A stretch of 64,000 bases of DNA from Reticulitermes speratus (GCA_021186555.1 JAJKFL010000013.1:40549144-40613143); one strand, 5' to 3'; counted from the stretch's first letter, positions 21,916-33,195 are shown. The notes: generated from the sequence alone by a model not told the origin. Numbers and translations are program-made.

Positions 21916-21928
21916 AATTCAGAGAAGG

Positions 21929-22486
21929 CAACTATTTTAAAATAAAGTTTAAAGTAAATTAATGGAATATTCAAGAATGTTTTAACGCAGCTAACTTCCT
22001 GTAAATAGCTTTGATCTACGTTTAGATGAATAGACGACTCCATCCGTTTTTTCACAAAAGTTGTTTTGTTTACAGGACCAATAAATCAGCTCAGACTTTC
22101 AGTTAACAGGAAATGTTGTCGTCGATATAAAAGAATTCGGAAAGTCGAAAAATTACGACAAAAGCTGTCAGACATGTCGGTAATTCGTTCGGATATTTAA
22201 TGATACCGTATAAACTGCTGGAATTACACGGCGTCGTATCACATCTGTCGGTATTAATGTGAACCACAAATAGGAAGGGCTGTGGGAGGAACAGATCAAG
22301 GCATTAAACTAAGATTTGTCTGTGCGAACTACGGGATGCCACGAACAGCAGCCAGTCTCGAAAACAGATTAGAATTGAATAACTTCAGACTAGTTTCTGT
22401 TGTGCTAACCTGCTCCAAGTTAAGAAGAAATTTGGAAATAAAAACGACAAAGCGTTCTACACAGATGACTTGGTACTTTTTTTTAA
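21929..22486. other. Unassigned DNA
   Basis: The frame 22282-22527 runs into the palindromic MITE that follows, so its C-terminus is MITE-derived; its upstream part is unrecognised. Confidence 0.5.
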
Positions 22487-22488
22487 TA

Positions 22489-22568
22489 CAGGGCATACAC
22501 AAAAGAATGGTGCGGTATCAAAAGTGAATAAACCATATAAACCGCACCATTCTTTTATGTATGCCCTG
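22489..22568. mobile_element. 80-bp palindromic MITE, copy 1
   Basis: Starts CAGGGCATACACAAAAGAAT and ends with its near-exact reverse complement, with TA on both sides (22487-22488, 22569-22570). The arms are about 32 bp and leave only a ~15-bp spacer. TA target and CAGGG ends fit the Tc1/mariner superfamily. Two further copies lie at 32229 and 59875. Confidence 0.9.
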
Positions 22569-22570
22569 TA

Positions 22571-22999
22571 CAAGTGACGGCAGTGAACATTATTTTTAAC
22601 TGCTCATATCTCTTATTTTTATTTCTTATATTTTAACCCTTTCAGTGCTGAACTTTACATTAGGAAGTCACTTTTTATACCTATTTTTGTAACAGCTTAT
22701 AAATTAAAGCTTGCAGGAAACGACTAATGGTGGGCTTAAAGTGTCAAGGATGACAGGACATGTTACTTTCACTGATAACGTCACGTACCAGATATAAACC
22801 AACATGTGGGAAGAACTAGTTTCAAAGTGATATAAGTTGTTTATAGCATGGAAACATTAACTATTGACATCAGACAGGGTCTATTATTTTATTAACTGCA
22901 TCAAAAATTTGTCTGACTGATGACTACGATGTATGATATGGTGAGAGATTTTTAAAAGTCATGTTTTAATACAAACTTGATGTACAACGTATTCGACGA
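22571..22999. other. Unassigned DNA, possible TTAA-ended relic
   Basis: TTAACCCTTTCAGTGCTGAA at 22634 resembles the start of a piggyBac-type element, but no matching right end was found. Confidence 0.3.
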
Positions 23000-23013
23000 C
23001 GTTACATCAACTA

Positions 23014-23299
23014 AAGGTAGAGGTAAAGTTCACCCTAGAACAGGCATGAAGGCCCAGAGGGGAAGGAGAGGTGCAGCTCTACTCTTCCTTTAACCTCGAC
23101 GCTAGATGGAATGGGTGGTCAACGCCACGCCCCGGCCGCTTTACCACCGGGAATGACCCGGTACCCATCGTACAGGAGGCTGGGTAGGCCCCAGGGTCGG
23201 TCTGGACGGTTGCGGAAAATCTCGCCGCCACCGGGATTTGATCCCCGGACCGTCCAGCTCGTAGCGAGTCGCTATACCGACTGAGCTATCCCGGCCCAC
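23014..23299 (-). mobile_element. SINE family D, full copy
   Basis: D head at the right with AGCTCAGTCGGTATAGCGAC on the minus strand, and a box B with one change (GGGGATCAAATCCCGG). A 14-bp TSD CGTTACATCAACTA is exact at 23000-23013 and 23300-23313. Confidence 0.9.
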
Positions 23300-23489
23300 C
23301 GTTACATCAACTACAGGCTCTCAAAATGAAATATGAAAGGACGGTTAGGTAAATGAAAAATGGGTTTACGAAAGGTTCTCAGGAAATAGCTACATTCTAT
23401 TTCGAAGCACTATCTAAAAAAGGGGAAAAAAGTGTGATTAAACGACGCTGTAAACTGCTGATGATCGATCGATGGTAGGTGAACAAAAT

Positions 23490-23665
23490 ATGAGTATGGA
23501 GCATTGATGGCATCACATTGCCAGGAGAAAACCGCAGTACATAGAGGAAAACATGTCCCAGTGCCCTTTTTTCAACTAAAAATTGCACAAAAGCTGGCCT
23601 TGGATCGAAGCTTGGCCTCCGCGGTGAGGGGCCGACGACTAACGCCTGAGCCACGCGACACGGTT
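23490..23665 (-). mobile_element. SINE family E, old partial copy
   Basis: On the minus strand a head GTGTCGCGTGGCTCAGGCGT, a damaged box B and the E body down to the CTGGCAATGTGATGCC region. No A tail or TSD remains. Confidence 0.6.
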
Positions 23666-24048
23666 TAACCTCCTTAAATGAAAGCAAGAGGATAAAATGT
23701 CGCCTCTTTTGACAGTTTCTGATTCGAGAGCGATGTATAAACACTATTATAAAACAATTACGATTTTATATTCGACCCACTACGACAGAAAAATGCCTGT
23801 TGAATTCAACGGAGTACCTTCAGCCACCCTCCAATTATTTTCCGTTTATCCCTTTTGTACCTTCATCTTCTTCCCTCCCTTCTCTGTCGAAACAGCGAAT
23901 GGAGTTACATGTTTATCCTTCAGTTAACACAGTTTCAAAGAAGGAACTCCCGCCACCTGTGAAAATGCATGAAAACTACATATTTTCATGGAAACAGCTT
24001 TAAAATTAAATAACATACACACATAATCAAAAGAAACAGCCTGATAGT
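23666..24048. other. Unassigned DNA
   Basis: Two plus-strand frames (23697-23927, 23800-24003) overlap in different phases; pyrimidine-rich near 23820-23890. Confidence 0.5.
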
Positions 24049-24062
24049 GTACATATATATAT

Positions 24063-24100
<38 letters not shown>

Positions 24101-24103
24101 CAT
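24049..24103. repeat. TA microsatellite, palindromic
   Basis: Two TA runs separated by AA inside GTACATATAT..ATATGTACAT, so the whole tract is self-complementary. Confidence 0.9.
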
Positions 24104-24111
24104 AAACTTGT

Positions 24112-24335
24112 TAGCGGCCGCTCCACGGCTCAGGCGGTTACTCAACGGCCTGTCACCGCGGTGTCTCGGATTTAGTCCCAGGCCAGTCAACGTGGGATTT
24201 GGCGAGAGCTGATGGGACAGGTTTTTCTCCAAGTACTCCGCTTCTGTCATATCAGTATAATTCTTCCAATGCTCAACACTCATACTGCATACGTCTACCG
24301 CCGAGACTATAGAAACTGACAGCGTCGTTAAACAG
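24112..24335 (+). mobile_element. SINE family E, diverged
   Basis: The head GGCCGCTCCACGGCTCAGGC, box B remnant GGATTTAGTCCCAGG and E body motifs (GTGGGATTTGGCG; CAGGTTTTTCTCCAAGTACT) are in order. The 3' part (after 24250) departs from the full E copies and resembles the end of the copy at 44.5 kb. Confidence 0.65.
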
Positions 24336-24359
24336 CACACATAAATATAGTTTGCAGTT

Positions 24360-24622
24360 AAAAGGTAAAGCAGTCCCATACAGGCCTAGGAAGGCCCTTA
24401 GGGCTCCAGGAGGTCGAGGCTCCCAGGTTTTTAGACAATCGGCACATGAAGATGGTAAGGTTGTCAGCCCTACGCACCGGCCGCCTTTACCCCCCAGGAA
24501 AGATTCCCGGTACTCATTTCTGTTAGAGGCTGAGTCGACCCCAGAGCCATAGTGCGACCGAAACGATTATGTCAGTGAAAAATTCCAGTGACACCATCGG
24601 GAATCGAACCCGCGACGTTCCA
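24360..24622 (-). mobile_element. SINE family C, 5'-truncated
   Basis: The tail GGTAAAG is at the left. The C body runs to box B (CGGGAATCGAACCCGCGA) and stops, lacking the upstream tRNA half. An exact 13-bp TSD ATAGTTTGCAGTT at 24347-24359 and 24623-24635 shows the truncation occurred at insertion. Confidence 0.88.
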
Positions 24623-24635
24623 ATAGTTTGCAGTT

Positions 24636-25526
24636 GGTATAAACTATCTAAGGCTACACCTCTACTCCCCCTCTAGGCTTTTACATTCTGTTCTAGGGTG
24701 AACTTTACGTTACACTTTGCGTACGCTACATAAGAATCCTATGAAGTCACTCCACACTAGTTTCAGCATTTGACACAGGGTCGTTAAATAACCCACGAAG
24801 CACACTTTACCCCATTAAGAGCGTGCTACTGACACAACCGTCGCACCCTGCACGGTTGGAAACGCTTCAATGCCGCTCGTCAGTCTGCATAGGACGTTAA
24901 GACGACAGACATTAATTCCAATAATCTTCCGTTAACTGTCATGACAGTTTTAAGGGATCGCTTAGGGTCATGTAAATTATGAGACTTCGTATTATCTTGG
25001 TCGTAAAGTATATTGTTGAGGCGCCTGCAGCTTCAGAGTTATGGGAGAGGCAAACTTGTTATAATCTCCCACACTCTCTAATGGCGTTCTGCTCAGCGAG
25101 ATGACTTGTGACATAAGCTGGGCCATCAAAACAGATCACAAAAATAAAAGAGTTTCTCCGGCTGAAGAGCTAAGAAACGTATTTAATAAGCTACCGCATT
25201 TTTGTAGAACTTCTTATTTCATTTATCTGCAGTTACATACAGAAAAATAGTCCTCAGCTATCAGTTATTGTGCCCTCGATTATTATCCTCCCCCCCTCCA
25301 AGAGAGAGAGAGAGAGAGGCGGACAGACGAAACAACAGTTATGTGCGCCACACGTGCACTCTTCTGTTTATCAGCATTTCAGTCGTTTCACACTTTTCAT
25401 CGTTTGTCGCCATTCATTTGATCGAAGCCTGGAGAAATTGTAATTTACATTCATTAGAACTTTCAACTCCAAAGAACAGAGTCGCTTTTGAGAAGCTAAC
25501 AGTCCCTCAGACAGTCAAGAAAAACT
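24636..25526. other. Unassigned DNA with GA run
   Basis: A GA dinucleotide run at 25302-25318 inside an 86-codon unrecognised frame (25268-25528). No other structure found. Confidence 0.5.
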
Positions 25527-25685
25527 GAAGGTTCATTACCGTGTTCACAACAGCCCGCCACATGTCCATTATCCTGTACCAGATCAATCCAGTCCACGAC
25601 CTCCCACACTATATCTTGAAGATCTATTTTATTCTCCCACATGCGCCTAGAATATTCAGAAATTTTATAAGTAAAATTTAAATAC
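25527..25685 (-). pseudogene. LINE C-terminal fragment, frameshifted
   Basis: Minus-strand translation in pieces gives RMWENKIDLQDIVWEVVDWI, then after a shift MWRAVVNTVMNLQF. This is collinear with the LINE segment at 19.7 kb (WWYDINMDLKETGWEAVD, DKWRALAV, MNLRF). No open frame survives. Confidence 0.6.
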
Positions 25686-25689
25686 GATT

Positions 25690-26522
25690 AAAATCACGCA
25701 GTTGAAATTTGAAATTGGGGCTTGTACATAAAACAAGTGGAATAAATATAACAAAGCATGATTGCTTTCAATTAAAGCAAGTAATGCCAGCCAAATACCT
25801 CCTCGTTCAAGGACAAGATACTCGCATCTTCTGCTGTAGTGAGAAAGACGAGACTGGAGACATTATTGAATGAATAACGTTATGACGAATTAATCTTTTA
25901 TACACACAGAAAAAATGCAGACAAAGTATCCATGCTCCTGCGGAATGGGAAATTAAGTGTGAGGTTAATAAATCTTCCAACATCGCCTAGTCTAGAACAC
26001 ACCCTGCAACTTGCTGATAAGGATGATTTTAAAACGCAACGCACAAGTGTAAAGTTTTCGGTCAGTGTCACCCATCAAAGCCAGTTCATCGCAATGTCGT
26101 AAAAGTCTCTCTTGTGTTTGTTCAGAGACAGAGGCTGTTAATGGACCGTTCATCTGCATGCTAGGGTCGCTCCAGATCCGTCCAAGAAATACAAGACACA
26201 GAGCACTGGCATGTCTGTCCATGAGGGTGTCCGCTGTTTCAGCGGTTCGTTGTATCGTCCACGTTAACGATTACGTTAGACAAAAGCAGCGAGTATCTGC
26301 AACCGTGATCACTCTAGCTTCTGAAGTGTAACAAACTAAATGTTATAATTCATGAAAGACATTCACAGACAGCCAACACCAGCTCTAAAATTTCTGTCCT
26401 TATTAGCGGGTAGTTTTATACCACGTATGCCGTATTATGAACCTACATAACCGCTCTATAAACTGGTTTCTCATACTCTATCAGAATCTTAAAATTGTAT
26501 CTAGCTACACAGACGTATGGAA
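25690..26522. other. Unassigned DNA
   Basis: Opposed frames at 25992-26222 minus and 26065-26331 plus cover the same bases; neither is recognised. Confidence 0.5.
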
Positions 26523-26801
26523 GTACGCTACGGCGCAGTTGGTTGAGGCACTGCACTTCGATTCCCGATGGTGTCGATGGAATTTTTCATTGACATAATC
26601 CTTCCGGCCGCACTATGGCCCTGGGGTCGACTCAGCCTCTAACAGAAATGAGTACCAGGAATATTTCCTGGGGGGTAAAGGCGGCCAGTGCGTACAGCTG
26701 ACAACCTTATCACCTCCATGTGCCGACTGTCTTGAATCTGGGAGCAACCTACTGGAACCCTCAGTGCCTGTACAGGGATTGCTGTACCGTTTTTACCTTT
26801 A
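26523..26801 (+). mobile_element. SINE family C with deleted head
   Basis: CGGCGCAGTTGGTTGAGGCA is followed directly by TTCGATTCCCGATGGTGTC, so ~20 bp between box A and box B are missing. Body and TTTACC tail are otherwise typical. An approximate TSD (ACACAGACGTAT / ACATAGACGCAT) flanks it. Confidence 0.8.
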
Positions 26802-26950
26802 CATAGACGCATAAAAATAATACGCGTACTTACTCGAAACTCGCAGCTGTATAAATTTGCACCCCAAAATGTTTCGATGAAAACTAAATTAGCTTATTAA
26901 CTAAATAACTGCACGGAGCAGGTCCTTCTTGAGGAATTAATATTTCCTCA

Positions 26951-27195
26951 GCTAGTCGACAAATTCCCCGCATTTTATGAAACCTGAAGGTTCATCACCG
27001 TTCACAAGAGCCAACCACATATACCTACTCACATCCCAAGCCAGCTGAACCCAGATCATACCATCCTATCGTATTTAACATCCATTTTAATATTATCCTT
27101 CCATCTATGCCTAGGTCGTACAGGTCGTTGAGGTTTCGACATCAAAACCCTTTTCGGTTTCCCTTCTCTCTCCAAGCATGCCATGTGCCATGTTC
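26951..27195 (-). pseudogene. LINE C-terminal fragment, decayed
   Basis: The minus strand reads KPQRPVRPRHRWKDNIKMDV, then stop-interrupted residues and TVMNLQVS, ending in NAGNLSTS. It matches the post-RT segment at 19.7 kb in order, including a region past the stop. Several stops show it is long dead. Confidence 0.65.
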
Positions 27196-27199
27196 ACCT

Positions 27200-28560
27200 T
27201 ACCCTCCTTGATTTTGATCATCTGACTAATATTTGGTGCGCATTACAAACAATGACTCTCCTCGTTTTGAAACTTTCTCCCAGGCAACCTGGTGCTCGGG
27301 ATTTGTGCACCCCTGAAACGCTCTTTAGTCACTAGGCACGTAAATAAAAATCAATACGGTATTTTCATTGCACCATTAATTCGTAACTCACAAAGTTTTT
27401 AAGTTTCTAGTTATATGAATTCCTAATCAATTGCTTTGAGTGTTCCCACAAAGTGGAAAAATTTTTAACCAAGTTCACTTAAAGGTTTCTCATACTGATT
27501 TTATTTAACTACGATTTTCAAGTACATTCGTTGTGTGGTATCGAATGATAGCTTTAGTGTCAACGACGAATTAGATAGGACATTGACGGAGGCGGATATT
27601 CCGCATTTTCAGAAAGTATCCCCAATTATGTCTGGCCAAAATGGGAACATTCTCGAAAAACCTCAGGCACAGGCACGTCCTGCCACATCCTCCCCAACCA
27701 CCCTACCAACTGACGCTAAGTCACAAGTGCAGGGGGGGGGGGGGACAGTTAAATACACCAAGAAGCAAGCACACTTACACTTACATCTCCCAGGTAGGCC
27801 AATTTATTCCCGTGACGTTTGAACACCAAAACTACAAATCCGCTCCTCTGCATTCCTACGTCATTTAAGGATGCAAATACACATGTAGATGTTACGTAGT
27901 ACCAGATGAGTTGAGAAAACGTAGGTATAATAGGTAGGTAGAATAGGTAAGAATTTGGAAGGAACCAGTACTATCGTGAAAATCACTAGCAGACAGAATA
28001 AAGACGATAAATACTGCGGACAGATAGGAAGTCAGCTAACTGAAATCGATCCCCGGACCTGGCAGAATACTGGCCAATACAGTCTAACTAAAATGCCAGT
28101 GTGCGTGCTCACTGCTCACATCATACATGGCTGCCGAAACACACTTCAGGTCTGACATGAACAAAACGGTGCCGTATGTTACTCGTCCCCCGTGCACCAT
28201 GCAACAGTGGCGGTCTGCAGACTCCAAGGCCGGTTGCGCTGCACCCAGTAGCTGCTCTGCCAGCCAGACTGCTCTTCGTGACCTCGGGGTCAGGGGACTA
28301 TCGGCAAAAGCGATTACACAGCATGCTAAGAGACGGGCAAAATCTTAGAACAAACACTCTGAACAGCTGCTGGTGACTGTTTTCTAAATACGTTAGGGAC
28401 CGTATTAGTTCATTGTTAGCACCCCTGCATCAACAAAATCCACTGGGTAGCAGTCTGTGTGGTCGCAGACCCGGTATGGACGTGAAGGCAAAAGAAAAAT
28501 CACCTCCCACCGGGAATTAAGTCCCGAACATCCAACACATAAACAATCATTTTATAAACT
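27200..28560. other. Unassigned DNA with a G run
   Basis: An 11-12 bp G run near 27733 sits in two overlapping frames (27535-27868). Overlapping frames at 28127-28376 are likewise unrecognised. Confidence 0.5.
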
Positions 28561-28567
28561 GACTTAT

Positions 28568-28720
28568 AATAATAATAATAATAATAATAATTCAATTCAA
28601 TTCAATGGGTATTTATTAACGTGCAGACTTAACAGCACAAGTGCCAATTACAAAGCCAGCACAAAAGCACTAATAAAACACAAAACAGTACAAATACACA
28701 AGACAAACACTAAAGAAACA
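28568..28720 (-). mobile_element. Retroposon 3' end, TTGAA tail, copy 1
   Basis: An AAT run, then ATTCAATTCAATTCAATGGG and TATTTATTAACGTGCAGACT. On the minus strand this is a 3' end finishing in TTGAA repeats. The same ~120-bp sequence recurs at 28807-28925. Confidence 0.6.
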
Positions 28721-28806
28721 AAATAAATAAGTAATAAAACAATGTAAATAAGTACTGGGGCAGAAATCCAATACTCTGACAGAACATAGATGACTTGATT
28801 TATTAC

Positions 28807-28924
28807 TAATTCAATTCAATTCAATGGGTATTTATTAACGTGCAGACTTAACAGCAACAAGAGCCAATAAAAAAAGCCAGCACTAAAGCACAACACAAAA
28901 CAGTACAAATACACAAGACAAGGC

Positions 28925-28957
<33 letters not shown>

Positions 28958-28958
28958 G
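28807..28958 (-). mobile_element. Retroposon 3' end, TTGAA tail, copy 2
   Basis: A near-copy of 28590-28715 (ATTCAATTCAATTCAATGGG, GTGCAGACTTAACAGC, CACAAAACAGTACAAATACA), here followed rather than preceded by an AAT run (28926-28958). The two copies may be one duplicated segment. Confidence 0.6.
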
Positions 28959-29059
28959 GCCAAAATTATCGTGTTCCTAGTTTCAAACATTTATGACTTA
29001 TTCAAGATAGTCATTTAAACATGATAGGCAGTGTGCCTGTAACATAACACTGTGACACG

Positions 29060-29530
29060 TTCCGGCTATCCTAACAGCCTGATATCATTTCACTCCAAAA
29101 GAGCGCAACAGTAAAACGTACTTTTTAGGTCTTTATGTAAAGTGGACGATATTTTTGCCGGATTTTAATCACATCTGGAAATTCTCGATAGATTTACACA
29201 GCAGTCCCCAGTATCAAATTTTACGTAAATCCGTCCAGTGGGATCTGTGCTGATAAATGCGGACATACGGACAGACAGAAGGACGGACGAACTAACAGCC
29301 TGATATCACTGCAGTCAAAGAAACCGAATTTATGGTGATTGAATATCGCCGGCAACAATAAAACCCACTTAGGTTTTCATGTAAAGTGCCCTACTTAACA
29401 AGATTTGGATTTTCTCCACAGATTTTCATTAAAGTCCCCAATACGAAATTTCATGGAAATCCGTCCAGTGGGAGCCGCGCTGATACGTCCGGGCAGACGG
29501 ACAAACGGACAGACAGACGGACATCACGAA
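29060..29530 (+). mobile_element. Two tandem retroelement 3' ends with GACA tails
   Basis: Two diverged ~230-bp direct copies. Each begins CCTGATATCA and passes through CAGTCCCCAGTATCAAATTT-like and AAATCCGTCCAGTGGGA blocks to a GGACAGACAGA repeat (near 29268 and 29500). Related ends occur at 12.9 kb and 50.8 kb. No coding remains; I do not recognise the parent. Confidence 0.6.
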
Positions 29531-29990
29531 GGTAACAGGCTCTTTCCGCGACTATGCGAACGCGCCTAACACGCTGTCTTAGGTAGGCTGATAACGTGTC
29601 CAGATGAGCCACTAATTCGTCGGAAATCATCAAACACGCGCAATTTATATATACTTCATTTGCGCAACGATGTTTTTAACGCGGGTTCGTTTACCCTTTA
29701 TTGTTCTGGACTTACGCTTGGGTCTAAACAGTTTACATTTACGACAAACACGTAAAATATACCAAAGATCGGCACAGAGACATAATTAAGGAATAAGGAT
29801 TTTCGTAGTTTTCTCCAAGCTCTTCAAACGAACGCTATAATATTACTGTAAAACACATTACGAGCGCCTTTTTCCACAATCCTTTCACGCATCAACAGCA
29901 AACATCGAACCATACGAAGGTACATAACCAACACAGTTACAACACGTCCTAAAATAATGAAGATATTAGTAATTTCATAAATAGATAAAT
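29531..29990. other. Unassigned DNA
   Basis: AT-rich; the 68-codon frame at 29824-30030 minus includes a translated AAT microsatellite and is not a gene. Confidence 0.5.
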
Positions 29991-30005
29991 AAAGCAAAAC
30001 ATAAT

Positions 30006-30284
30006 AATAATAATAATAACCATGGCTCAACAGCCCTGTATGGGCCTGGGCCTCCTCTTGCCTCCTCTTGTCGAGGTTACTAAGTCATGCGCATTCATGG
30101 CAGTTGGTGACCGGCCAGCTAACCGCGCTTAGTGTTCTATCGATCCTGATGTGCACGCCAGAGCCATCTGGCAGGCAGTCAGGAGACTTGGATGAGAAAT
30201 GGAGGCAATTTTGCTTACGCAACATTTTTATTCATGCCCGTAAGGTTCTTTTACATGCCGTAAATCTACGACATGGGACCGACG
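30006..30284 (-). mobile_element. SINE family A, 5'-truncated, B-type tail
   Basis: Starts at the left with the shared tail (CCATGGCTCAACAGCCCTGT) and ends at the right inside the A body (CGTCGGTCCCATGTCGTAGA on the minus strand), without the tRNA head. A 15-bp exact TSD AAAGCAAAACATAAT lies at 29991-30005 and 30285-30299. Confidence 0.9.
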
Positions 30285-30337
30285 AAAGCAAAACATAATC
30301 ATGACAAAAAAACGAATTTTGTATTAAACCGAAATCT

Positions 30338-30477
30338 GCACTCTTCTGGGATATTACGCAGCGTTGAGTGGTTGTTCTGTACCGACGTTTCGGGACAACC
30401 TATCGGGACCCATAGGTTGTCCCGAAATGTCGGTAAAGATCTACCACTCAACGCTGCGTAATATCCCAGAAGAGCGC
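30338..30477. mobile_element. 140-bp palindrome, Penelope-like inverted repeats
   Basis: Arms GCACTCTTCTGGGATATTAC.. and ..GTAATATCCCAGAAGAGCGC are near-identical inverted copies with a ~10-bp centre. The right arm contains GGTTGTCCCGAAATGTCGGT, which looks like the helix II 3' strand, GAAA and cleavage-site GTC of a hammerhead; the CTGANGA strand is missing. Likely two opposed terminal repeats joined after loss of the interior. Confidence 0.5.
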
Positions 30478-31621
30478 ATATCTCATGTACAACGCGGCGT
30501 AAGCCTGAACCACGCATAGCACACCTTCATATTTAACCCTTCCGACACGAAATAAATCCGACTTGTGTCTTACCGCTCTGCAATGGCAAAGCCTCTTCGT
30601 AAAGACTACCTCGTCTTATACCAGAGGTGTCTACGAAATGTGTCACGGCTTATGTGGGGAGAAAACCTTCAACCGCAGGCAATAACTCCGCCAGATCTGT
30701 GTTACGGGTAGTCGAAACACGGTATGCAGGCGCTTGGCAAAATCACACGACGTCTGTTGAGCGGGTGTAACGTTTAGAGCAGGGCGACATAACATCATGT
30801 TCGGGAACCTGGGACTACGGTGCCATTGAATTGAACTGCAATACTACGTAAATTCAAACCATAATCGAACAAATGAGCTGTGGAATGTCACGCCGTGTAG
30901 ACTGACCTAACTGCGTGACCCTGAAGAAAAAAGCATTGCGACGCTTCGAAATGCCAGTGTACGAGTATATTTACCAATGAAATCAAATCTGACAAATGAA
31001 GCATGACGTATATTGAAAAGAAGTAGGACTATTAGGTTAGAAATTAAAGACATCTACTTCCATTTGTGGGTGTAAAATTGTATACAAAGGCTGACAACAA
31101 CTAAAAGTTAAACTTTTAAAGCTCACACACAAACTTTTAAATGCGTGTAGCGTTCATTCTTAACGAATGCTGTGTCCACCACAATAACTTCACTCCAACT
31201 GAACAAGTACATAGGCCTATTTAATCCTCTCTCATTTCATTATCTGTTTATTGTCATATAATGTAGGCACGTATCCTGTAATTGACCCCCAAGACTTCCA
31301 TTTCCGCTGTCTCACTTCTTCTTTCATGCTGTTTTAAGCCCATTTCTCACCCCCCCCCCCTTAAAGCGTTGCTAACGCCATTATCTGATATAATTGTCAA
31401 CAGTGTTTCCTTAGTACTTATTTTAAATGAGCGTCTAAGTACTTCACATACATACACTGGAACCTTTATAGCTGTTACACACATCATTACTATTTACATA
31501 CATGTCCTATATTTGAAGCAGTTAAAGTCTTTTATTTGTTCACTTTGCTCTCAATAATTCTTTTCGGCCTAATGTGCTCGCTTCCTTTAAATTACATGAG
31601 TTTTGTTGTAACAGTTGAAAC
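30478..31621. other. Unassigned DNA
   Basis: No element seen. C run at 31350-31360. The 91-codon frame at 31282-31557 is unrecognised. Confidence 0.5.
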
Positions 31622-31630
31622 TTTAAAGTT

Positions 31631-31917
31631 GTGGGTAAAGGGTAAAGTTCACCCTAGAACAGGCCATGAAGGCAAAAAGGGGGAGTAGGGTATAGCTCTA
31701 CTCTTTCTTTAACCTCGGCGCTAGATGGGGGTGGGTGGTCAACGCCACGCCCCGGCCGCTTTACCCCCGGGAATGACCCGGTACCAATTGTATATGAGGC
31801 TAGGTAGGCCCCAGGGCCGGTCTGGACGAGTGCTGAAAATCTCGCCTCCACTGGGATTCGATCCCAGGACCGTCCAGCGAGTAGCGAGTAGCAATACCGA
31901 CTGAGCTATCGCGGCAG
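31631..31917 (-). mobile_element. SINE family D, full copy
   Basis: A GGGTAAAGGGTAAAG tail at the left and the D head at the right (GCCGCGATAGCTCAGTCGGT). A 9-bp TSD TTTAAAGTT lies at 31622-31630 and 31918-31926. Confidence 0.88.
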
Positions 31918-31926
31918 TTTAAAGTT

Positions 31927-32226
31927 ACGTCTCTTGCAAATTATATTTAACACGTGTAGCGCAAATAAACCAATAATTTTACAAACAGGGCCTATGCTGC
32001 GTACTAAAAATCGGCAATTGTGCGGATGTAAAGACAGAACAACGTCGACACGGCACACGGCACACTACACGACACCAGCGGGCGCAGTAACGAATTTCTG
32101 ATTCAACGTAAAATAATGGCGTGGCAGCAACATGAAATATGTACTAAGTTTTTCCTTTAATTGCTGTAACTAATTAAGCATTCTAGCTAGAAACGTGAAC
32201 TTTTGTGACAGGTGATATATAGGATA
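31927..32226. other. Unassigned DNA
   Basis: Short spacer between a D SINE and the palindromic MITE; nothing recognised. Confidence 0.5.
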
Positions 32227-32228
32227 TA

Positions 32229-32305
32229 CAGGGCATACACAAAAGAATGGTGCGGTATCAAAAGTATCACTTTTGAAACTGCACCATTCTTTTGTGTATG
32301 CCCTG
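32229..32305. mobile_element. Palindromic MITE, copy 2 (77 bp)
   Basis: Left arm identical to copy 1 for its first 30+ bp (CAGGGCATACACAAAAGAAT..). Here even the spacer is self-complementary (AAAAGTATCACTTTT), so the whole element is one hairpin. TA flanks at 32227-32228 and 32306-32307. Confidence 0.92.
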
Positions 32306-32307
32306 TA

Positions 32308-33060
32308 TATACCCACAACACGTGTTACTTCAAGGCTGTGGCGTACGTGTGTGCATATGCCTTCGAGACGCGTAAATCGAGTTGAACTAAAGGGCTGTCA
32401 TACAATCGGGGTCAGTGTCCGGCATTTGAGTTAGGCCCCACGGCTCGTGTTGGATCCAGCAGCAAATGCATATAAGGAAAACTAGGCTATACGTTCAGAC
32501 TGGCGACAGAATGGCTAATGAATTCATATAAATCGCACCTTGTTGGCAAATGGCGCCGAAGGGAAGAGGTATGGCAGTGAGATCAAAATTACGTGTCCCA
32601 TAAATGAGTTCCACTCGTACAAAAACATATTCTGACAGTGTCTCACTTCTAACCAGTTGTGGAGTTTGCTGAAAATTACCAGCATGTTCTTTGTAGGGCA
32701 TGTCTTATGCACAAGCGAAAAATGTATTGCTACTAAGAATTGCTAATAAATCCTTTGTAAATGCAGCAAAGTATGATGGAACCACTGGTCGCGACGATGC
32801 ACAATAACGATAACTGAAAGGTGTTCTACACTGTGGGTTAGACTATAAATATTTCTCAGAATATTTATTTCGACTTTGCGCCCGCTATTGGTTCTGTCTG
32901 GCCTATTTATCTGTAGTCATGATTAGCTATGACATTACTTGTTACGGACAAAAATCATCTGTCACCCTTCGAAGACCAGTGCTTACTACGAGTGTAGGCA
33001 GTAGCACTTTTAATGAAAATAAAAACGGTATTTTCCCACAAAGTTAATTTATATGTTTAA
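32308..33060. other. Unassigned DNA
   Basis: Two overlapping minus frames near 32495-32712 in different phases; neither is recognised. Confidence 0.5.
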
Positions 33061-33061
33061 T

Positions 33062-33195
33062 ACTGTCCGGGGTTCGAGTCTCAGCAGGAGCAAGAATTTA
33101 TTCTCTTTTCCAGAACGTCCAGACCGGCTCTGGGGCCCACTCAGCTTCCTGTTCAGTGTGCACCGGGGTTCCTTCCCAGGGGTAAAGCCGAAGTA
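33062..33195 (+). mobile_element. Old D-like SINE fragment
   Basis: GGGGTTCGAGTCTCAGCAGG (box B), CCAGACCGGCTCTGGGGCCC and CCCAGGGGTAAAGCCG follow the D order but are strongly diverged and lack both ends. Confidence 0.6.

Noticed and set aside
22634-22770. Another piggyBac-like element beginning TTAACCCTTT
   Set aside because: Only one end is visible; a TTAA plus CCC start alone is weak in AT-rich DNA.
23924-24379. 151-codon minus frame
   Set aside because: Runs through an E SINE and a TA microsatellite (the IYIYIY stretch); composite of repeats.
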